Positions 59,529-64,000 of a stretch of 64,000 nt of DNA are shown piece by piece. Both the position numbers and the translations under genes were made by a program. The stretch comes from an uncultured Microbacterium sp. GTDB taxonomy: Bacteria; Actinomycetota; Actinomycetes; Actinomycetales; Microbacteriaceae. Within the stretch, counting starts at the first letter, position 1, and each line of letters begins with the position of its first letter. The stretch is taken from assembly GCF_947632095.1 (NCBI RefSeq), contig NZ_CANROA010000006.1:1-64000 (forward strand), read 5' to 3'. Under the pieces are notes generated by a model. It saw only the letters and a list, made by a program, of their open reading frames with translations, did not search any database and had not been told where the DNA came from.

Positions 59529-59600
59529 ATGGACGACCCTCCCAGTAGTAGTACCTCGCCCCACTGCCCGCGCTGCCACTCCGAGGAGGGCCGCCGATGA
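59529..59600 (+). CDS. 23-codon leader ORF (MDDPP...) coupled to the CNNM gene
   Basis: A short frame starting MDDPPSSSTS and containing a CPRC pair, ending EEGRR-TGA. Its TGA (59598-59600) overlaps the CNNM ATG (59597-59599) as ATGA, and the ATG is preceded by GGAG and a TAGAAT -10. Three consecutive AGT serine codons are rare for this GC-rich genome. Its Pro-Pro codons include CCCTCC (59537-59542), which can pair with GGAGGG (59585-59590), the Shine-Dalgarno of the next gene. An acidic-then-proline start is the type that destabilises ribosomes at low magnesium in enterobacterial MgtL. It may act as a regulatory leader peptide. Confidence 0.6.
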   Translation: MDDPPSSSTSPHCPRCHSEEGRR

Positions 59601-60919
59601 TGGATTACGTCATGTTGGGCGTGGGGCTGCTCCTCACAGTCGGCACCGGCCTGTTCGTCGCCAGCGAATTCGCACTGGTGAATCTGGATCGTGCCGAACT
59701 CGAAGCCCGTCAGGCCCGCGGCGAATCACGGCTGGCGCTCACGATCGGCGCGCTGCGGCACACGTCGACGCACCTGTCATCCGCCCAGCTGGGAATCACG
59801 CTGACGACCCTGCTGACCGGTTACACGATGGAGCCGGCGCTGTCGAACCTGCTGCGCCCCGTCTTGACCTCGTGGGGGATCGCCGAGGCGGCCGTCGCCC
59901 CGATCTCGACCGTCGTCGCGATGGTGATCGCGACGGTTCTGTCGATGATCCTCGGCGAGCTGGTGCCCAAGAACTTCGCCCTCGCGCTGCCGCGTCAGAC
60001 GGCGAAGCTCGTCGTGCCGTTCCAGGTGGGTTTCACAGCGCTGTTCAAGCCGGCGATCATCCTGCTCAACGGCAGCGCCAACGGCGTGCTGCGCTCGGTG
60101 GGCATCGAGCCGAAGGAAGAGCTGTCCGGGGCGCGCACCGCCGAGGAGCTGTCCTCCCTCGTGCGCCGTTCGGCCAGCGCCGGGGTGCTCGAGGCGGATA
60201 CCGCGAGCCTGCTCGATCGCAGTCTGACATTCGCCCGGTTGTCGGCCGATGATGTCATGACGCCGCGGCCGAGCATGCAGGCGATCGCCGCGGGGGACTC
60301 CGCGGAGGACGTCATCCAGTTGGCCCGCCGAACCGGTCTGAGCCGTTTCCCCGTCTACGACGAGGATCTCGACGACATCACGGGCGTCGTCCATCTGAAG
60401 GCGGCGGTCTCCGTCCCCCGCGAGCGGCGTGCGGATGTGCCGGTCGGTGCGCTGGCAACCGAGCCGCTGCGCGTGCCGGAGACCCTGCACCTCGATGTGC
60501 TGATCTCCGAGCTGCGCGCGAAGGGCTACCAGCTCGCGATCGTCGTCGATGAGTACGGCGGAACGGCGGGAATCGTCACGCTGGAGGATCTCGTGGAGGA
60601 GATCGTCGGCGAGGTCTCGGACGAGCACGACCGCAGCCGTGCCGGAGTCGTGCGCGGACAGGATTCGATCACGTTCCCGGGCGAGCTGCGTCCGGATGAG
60701 CTGCAGAATCGCACCGCTGTACGGGTTCCGGCCGGAGAGGTGTACGACACGGTGGGCGGCTACATGATGAGCGTCCTCGAACGCGTGCCGTCGGCGGGCG
60801 ATGAGGTGTCGCTGGATTCCGGCGTGCTGCAGGTGATCCGCATGGACGGGCGCCGAGTGGACCGGATCCGGTACACCCCGGTGCCGGTCGACGCCGCGAA
60901 CGAGGAGGTGCAGCGATGA
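59597..60919 (+). CDS. CNNM/CorC-family membrane protein (putative Mg2+/Co2+ exporter)
   Basis: A 440-residue protein: DUF21/CNNM membrane domain with about four helices (1-135), a CBS pair (about 205-335; [46 protein letters not shown]) and a C-terminal CorC/HlyC domain (about 345-430). Such proteins (MpfA, CorB, CNNM) export or transport magnesium and sense ATP/Mg through the CBS domains. The start ATG has AGGAGGG 6 bases upstream and overlaps the leader ORF stop. ATGA overlap with the next paralogue. Confidence 0.9.
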   Translation: MMDYVMLGVGLLLTVGTGLFVASEFALVNLDRAELEARQARGESRLALTIGALRHTSTHLSSAQLGITLTTLLTGYTMEPALSNLLRPVLTSWGIAEAAVAPISTVVAMVIATVLSMILGELVPKNFALALPRQTAKLVVPFQVGFTALFKPAIILLNGSANGVLRSVGIEPKEELSGARTAEELSSLVRRSASAGVLEADTASLLDRSLTFARLSADDVMTPRPSMQAIAAGDSAEDVIQLARRTGLSRFPVYDEDLDDITGVVHLKAAVSVPRERRADVPVGALATEPLRVPETLHLDVLISELRAKGYQLAIVVDEYGGTAGIVTLEDLVEEIVGEVSDEHDRSRAGVVRGQDSITFPGELRPDELQNRTAVRVPAGEVYDTVGGYMMSVLERVPSAGDEVSLDSGVLQVIRMDGRRVDRIRYTPVPVDAANEEVQR

Positions 60920-61977
60920 ACGACTGGGCTGGAATCGTCTGGCTGGTGATCCTCCTCGTCGCGAACGCCTTCTTCGTGGGCGCGGAGTTCGCCGTCATCT
61001 CGGCGCGACGCTCGCAGATCGAGCCGCGTGCCGAAGAGGGATCCCGTGCGGCGAAGACCGCGCTTTACGCGATGGAGCACGCCACTCTCATGCTGGCGAC
61101 CTCGCAGCTGGGCATCACGATCTGCTCGCTGCTGATCCTGAACGTCTCCGAGCCTGCGCTGCACCATCTCCTCGCGGTGCCGATGGAGGCCTTCGGCTGG
61201 ACGCCGGGCGTCGTCGATCTGGTTGCATTCATCATCGCCCTCCTGCTGGTGTCGTACCTGCACGTCGTGTTCGGCGAGATGGTTCCGAAGAACCTCGCCT
61301 TCTCGGTTCCCGACCGGGCCGTGCTGATCCTCGCGCCGCCGCTGGTGTGGGTGTCGAAGGTGTTCATGCCGGTGATCTGGGTGCTCAATGCGATCGCGAA
61401 CGGCGTGCTGCGCCTGTTCCGCGTGGAGCCGAAGAACGAGGCCGCGTCGACCTTCACGATCGATGAGGTCGCGACGATCGTCGACCAGTCGCGTCGTGAG
61501 GGCGTGCTCACCGACACTTCGGGAGCGGTCGCGAAGGCCGTCGAGTTCACCGACAAGAAGGCGCGGGATGTGGCCGTGGCGCTGGGCGACCTCGTCACGC
61601 TTCCGCAGTCGTCGACGCCGGATGACATCGAGCGGGCGGTGGCGCGCTACGGGTTCTCCCGGTATGTCATCGTCGATGATGAAGGAGCGCCCCAGGGATA
61701 CGTGCACCTGAAGGATGTTCTGCGGGCATCGGCGGGTGAGGACGCCGAGGCGAAGGCCGCGGCGCCGATCCCGGCCAAGCGCATCCACCATATGGCTCCG
61801 GTCCAGGAGGACACGGATCTCGAGGATGCGCTGGCGGTCATGCGCCGTGCCGGCCGGCACCTGGCGAAGGTGCGCGATGCGCAGGGAAACACGACCGCGG
61901 TGCTGTTCCTGGAGGACATCCTCGAGGAGCTGATCGGAGAGGTGCAGGACGCCACGCGACGCGTGCGCGGCCGCTGA
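60916..61977 (+). CDS. second CNNM-family protein, lacks the CorC domain
   Basis: A 353-residue paralogue with the same DUF21 membrane domain (SLLILNVSEPALHHLL; HVVFGEMVPKNLAFSVPDRAVLILAPPL) and a CBS pair (about 195-345), but it ends directly after the second CBS (LFLEDILEELIGEVQDATRRVRGR). The C-terminal transporter-associated domain is absent. Tandem long and short CNNM genes, coupled by ATGA, suggest the two subunits form a heteromer. A 15-bp hairpin follows. Confidence 0.9.
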   Translation: MNDWAGIVWLVILLVANAFFVGAEFAVISARRSQIEPRAEEGSRAAKTALYAMEHATLMLATSQLGITICSLLILNVSEPALHHLLAVPMEAFGWTPGVVDLVAFIIALLLVSYLHVVFGEMVPKNLAFSVPDRAVLILAPPLVWVSKVFMPVIWVLNAIANGVLRLFRVEPKNEAASTFTIDEVATIVDQSRREGVLTDTSGAVAKAVEFTDKKARDVAVALGDLVTLPQSSTPDDIERAVARYGFSRYVIVDDEGAPQGYVHLKDVLRASAGEDAEAKAAAPIPAKRIHHMAPVQEDTDLEDALAVMRRAGRHLAKVRDAQGNTTAVLFLEDILEELIGEVQDATRRVRGR

Positions 61978-61984
61978 ATCATCC

Positions 61985-62018
61985 GGTGGTGCCCGGCCCG
62001 GCAGGGCCGGGCACCACC
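61985..62018. terminator. perfect 15-bp hairpin after the CNNM pair
   Basis: Arms 61985-61999 and 62004-62018 pair perfectly around GGCA, immediately after the stop of the second CNNM gene and just before the stop of the convergent oxidoreductase. Probably serves both. Confidence 0.85.
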
Positions 62019-62019
62019 A

Positions 62020-63090
62020 TCAGCGCCAGACGGCGCGCAGATACTGCGCGGGCCAGCGCACATCCGCGCCGAGCCTGTGCGCTGCTCGCAGCCCGAAGTG
62101 CGGGTCGCGCAACCATTCGCGTCCGAGGAAGATCGCGTCGGCGGAACCATCGGCGAGGATCTGTTCGGCCTGCGACGCGTCCGTGATCAGGCCCACGGCG
62201 GACACCGGAACGGCCCCGCCCTGACGGACGGCGGTCGCGAGGGGCACCTGGTAGCCGGGGTGCACATCGATGCGCTGGTGCGCGACGAGCCCGCCGCTGG
62301 AGACATCGATGAGGTCGGCTCCGTGCTCGCGGGCCCACGTGCTGACGATCGTCGCTTCGTCCGTTGTGAATCCGCCTTCGGCATGGTCGGTGGCGGAGAT
62401 GCGCACGAAGACCGGAATGCCGTCGCCGACCGTCTCGCGCACCGCGCGCACGATCTGCAGCAGCAGCCGTGCCCGGTTCTCGAGAGACCCGCCGTAGTCG
62501 TCCGTGCGCTGATTCGACAGCGGCGAGAGGAACTCGTGCAGCAGATACCCGTGCGCACCGTGGATCTCGATCATGTCGAAGCCGGCGCGCAGCGCGCGCA
62601 CTGTCGCCGTGCGGAACGCCTCGACGAGCGTGCGGATGTCCGCGGCATCCATGGCCCTCGGCTCGGCCAGCCCCTCGAAGGCGATCGCCGAGGGGGCGAC
62701 GGTGCGCCAGCCGCCGTCGCCGTCGGGAACGGAACCCTGCGCATCGGACCACGGCCACCACGTCGAGGCCTTGCGCCCTGCATGGGCGAGCTGCACACCG
62801 ATCAGTCCGCCGCGCTCGTGCACCGAACGGATGACCGGTGTCCAGGCATCGGCCTGCTCGTCCGTCCACAGGCCGGCATCGCGCGGGGTGATGCGCCCTT
62901 CGGGGACGACCGCGGTCGCCTCGGCGACGATGAGTCCCGCGCCGCCATCGGCGAACTGCGACAGGTGGGTGCTGTGCCAGGACTGGACGACGCCGTCGCT
63001 GCCGGCGCTGTACATGCACATGGGGGAGACCCACAGACGGTTCGGGATGGTCACCGAGCGGATGGTCAGAGGAGAGAAGAGAAGACTCAC
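62020..63090 (-). CDS. old-yellow-enzyme family FMN ene-reductase (YqjM-type)
   Basis: A 356-residue TIM-barrel flavoprotein that reduces activated alkenes with NADPH. MSLLFSPLTIRSVTIPNRLWVSPMCMYS carries the YqjM-type Cys that tunes the flavin, and IEIHGAHGYLLHEFLSPLSNQRTDDYGGSLENRARLLLQIVRAVRE is the FMN/NADPH-barrel motif. HAGRK marks the active site near 100. Such enzymes detoxify electrophiles and oxidised products. GTG start lies 6 bases after TACGGT (63102-63097, minus strand), a leaderless arrangement. Confidence 0.94.
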   Translation of the reverse strand: MSLLFSPLTIRSVTIPNRLWVSPMCMYSAGSDGVVQSWHSTHLSQFADGGAGLIVAEATAVVPEGRITPRDAGLWTDEQADAWTPVIRSVHERGGLIGVQLAHAGRKASTWWPWSDAQGSVPDGDGGWRTVAPSAIAFEGLAEPRAMDAADIRTLVEAFRTATVRALRAGFDMIEIHGAHGYLLHEFLSPLSNQRTDDYGGSLENRARLLLQIVRAVRETVGDGIPVFVRISATDHAEGGFTTDEATIVSTWAREHGADLIDVSSGGLVAHQRIDVHPGYQVPLATAVRQGGAVPVSAVGLITDASQAEQILADGSADAIFLGREWLRDPHFGLRAAHRLGADVRWPAQYLRAVWR

Positions 63091-63207
63091 CTCTCGACCG
63101 TATCCCGACTGCGCAGGAGCGGGCGTGCGTGCGTAACCGCTGAGAGCACCTATGCTTTTTTCTCGAGCGGATCGAACACACGATCTGCTCAGACCGGAGA
63201 TTGCACC

Positions 63208-63903
63208 GTGACATTCACCTTCCGCACCCCTGCGTTGATCGCCGCCTCCGCTGTGCTCGCGCTCGGACTCACCGCGTGCTCGGCTTCAGAAGCCGAAGAG
63301 ACCGCTCCCCAGCCCGTCGTGGAGGAGACCGCCGAGGCCGAAGAGACCGCCGAGGACACGGCCGACGTCGAGGCCGGCGCCATGCCCGAGTGGGGCGAGG
63401 GCTCGCTCGATGTCGGCGAGAAGATCGGTGCGATCGACACCGACAGCTGGCACGTAGACGTCTATCAGGTCGGAACCGGCGTGACCGACAAGAACAGCCT
63501 GATGGTCGACGCCGAGACCGAGGAGAACCTCCTGCCCGCCGGCAGCGAGGTCGTGTATGTGAACTTCGTGTTCACGAACACGACGGACGAGGAGATCCCG
63601 CTTTCGATCAGCCTGGGAAGCCCGCAGATCGCCTCGACCTCGTGGGCGTACCTCGGCGGACAGCCCAGCTTCACCTCGTCGGCCGGCTACGAGGCCCTCG
63701 GCCTGTCGGATGACGGCAAGCAGGTCGGCTTCGACGCGCCGTTCCTCGTCGCGCCCGGCCAGTCGTTCGCCCAGGCGACCAACTTCGCCTACGTGCCCGG
63801 TGACGAGTCCGAGGCGGAGGTCGGCCTCATCCAGGTCGATGACGCCGGTGAGCTGCTGCACGACACCAAGGAAGAAGGAGCGGTCATCGTCACGATCAAG
63901 TGA
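63208..63903 (+). CDS. small secreted lipoprotein
   Basis: A 231-residue lipoprotein: signal peptide with lipobox LTAC (Cys24), an acidic linker of Glu/Ala/Thr (about 27-55), and a beta-rich domain with VYVNFVFTNTTDEEIPLSISLGSPQI, which resembles DUF4352-type or immunoglobulin-like extracellular domains. Function unknown. GTG 63208 has GGAGA 8 bases upstream; TATGCT (63151-63156) is a possible -10. A hairpin follows. Confidence 0.85.
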   Translation: MTFTFRTPALIAASAVLALGLTACSASEAEETAPQPVVEETAEAEETAEDTADVEAGAMPEWGEGSLDVGEKIGAIDTDSWHVDVYQVGTGVTDKNSLMVDAETEENLLPAGSEVVYVNFVFTNTTDEEIPLSISLGSPQIASTSWAYLGGQPSFTSSAGYEALGLSDDGKQVGFDAPFLVAPGQSFAQATNFAYVPGDESEAEVGLIQVDDAGELLHDTKEEGAVIVTIK

Positions 63904-63925
63904 CGCGCCTCCTGCGAGCATGACC

Positions 63926-63960
63926 GACGGCCCGACACCCGGAAGGGGTGCCGGGCCGTC
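63926..63960. terminator. hairpin after the lipoprotein gene
   Basis: A 15-bp stem (63926-63940 with 63946-63960) with one mismatch, 22 bases after the lipoprotein stop. Confidence 0.7.
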
Positions 63961-63996
63961 GTCGTGCGGGGCGTTGGGGACCGCTACCGTGGGACG

Positions 63997-64000
63997 ATGA
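63997..64000 (+). CDS. start of a further gene (only first codon in window)
   Basis: ATG at 63997 lies 6 bases after TACCGT (63985-63990), the same leaderless geometry used by many genes here. Only the first codon is visible, so nothing can be said about the product. Confidence 0.4.

Noticed and set aside
59529..59600. Riboswitch (M-box) as explanation of the CNNM leader
   Set aside because: The leader is far too short for an M-box and is occupied by the short ORF.

Overview
The window is high-GC actinobacterial chromosome. Gene content and order point to Microbacteriaceae, most likely Microbacterium or a close relative: MtrA-MtrB-LpqB, long-form HPF followed by SecA, WhiB next to a PdtaS-type kinase, a SigH/RshA-type pair, fused Kgd, and the RDD/SpoIIM and DUF58/MoxR genes. 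No mycolate or arabinan genes are seen. The genus is inferred from gene order, not proven. I see no rRNA, tRNA, insertion sequence, prophage or CRISPR array, and no gene-free stretch over 300 bases.

Layout. 1-7209: a cell-wall galactan locus: end of glf, an ABC exporter (Wzm/Wzt) with an unknown protein and a NUDIX protein between its subunits, then on the other strand GlfT2, a GlfT1-like enzyme and a membrane-anchored protein. 7210-17708: galE, two O-antigen-ligase/polymerase-like membrane proteins, manA, a WhiB2-type regulator, a giant membrane glycosyltransferase, DUF5719, a metallopeptidase-family protein and DUF3499. 17809-20692: a MacAB-like adaptor/ATPase/permease operon. 20713-31755: the RDD/SpoIIM pair, then aqpZ, furA and katG, then DUF58-MoxR-DUF4350-DUF4129-membrane protein. 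31929-43719: mtrA-mtrB-lpqB-comF, hpf, a coiled-coil protein and PadR regulator, secA, an aminotransferase. 43610-49505: orphan CpaE-like and CpaB/SAF-like genes, a small HTH protein, an unknown protein, an Rv3235-family protein, pdtaS, a WhiB1-type gene, a small membrane protein. 49507-59372: bcp, rsgA, aroA, the SigH/RshA-type pair, an Eis-like acetyltransferase, a lipid kinase, kgd. 59529-64000: two CNNM/CorC-type membrane proteins behind a short upstream ORF, an old-yellow-enzyme-type oxidoreductase, a lipoprotein, and the first codon of a further gene.

How the genes fit together. Galactofuran supply (galE, glf), polymerisation (glfT1, glfT2) and export (wzm, wzt) lie within 8 kb. Envelope and division control is dense (mtrAB-lpqB, two whiB genes, pdtaS). 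Redox defence is spread over furA-katG, bcp, sigH-rshA and the ene-reductase.

The most interesting signals are regulatory. (1) A 23-codon upstream ORF beginning Met-Asp-Asp-Pro-Pro ends in an ATGA overlap with the first CNNM/CorC gene; its Pro-Pro codons can pair with that gene's Shine-Dalgarno. It looks like an MgtL-type magnesium-sensing leader. (2) The sigma gene has an exact GGAAT-N18-GTT promoter and two plausible start codons. (3) A -10 hexamer for an aminotransferase gene sits in the 3' arm of the secA terminator. (4) Many genes show a TANNNT hexamer 6-7 bases before the start codon and no Shine-Dalgarno, the leaderless signature; twice the hexamer begins with the TAG stop of the gene upstream.
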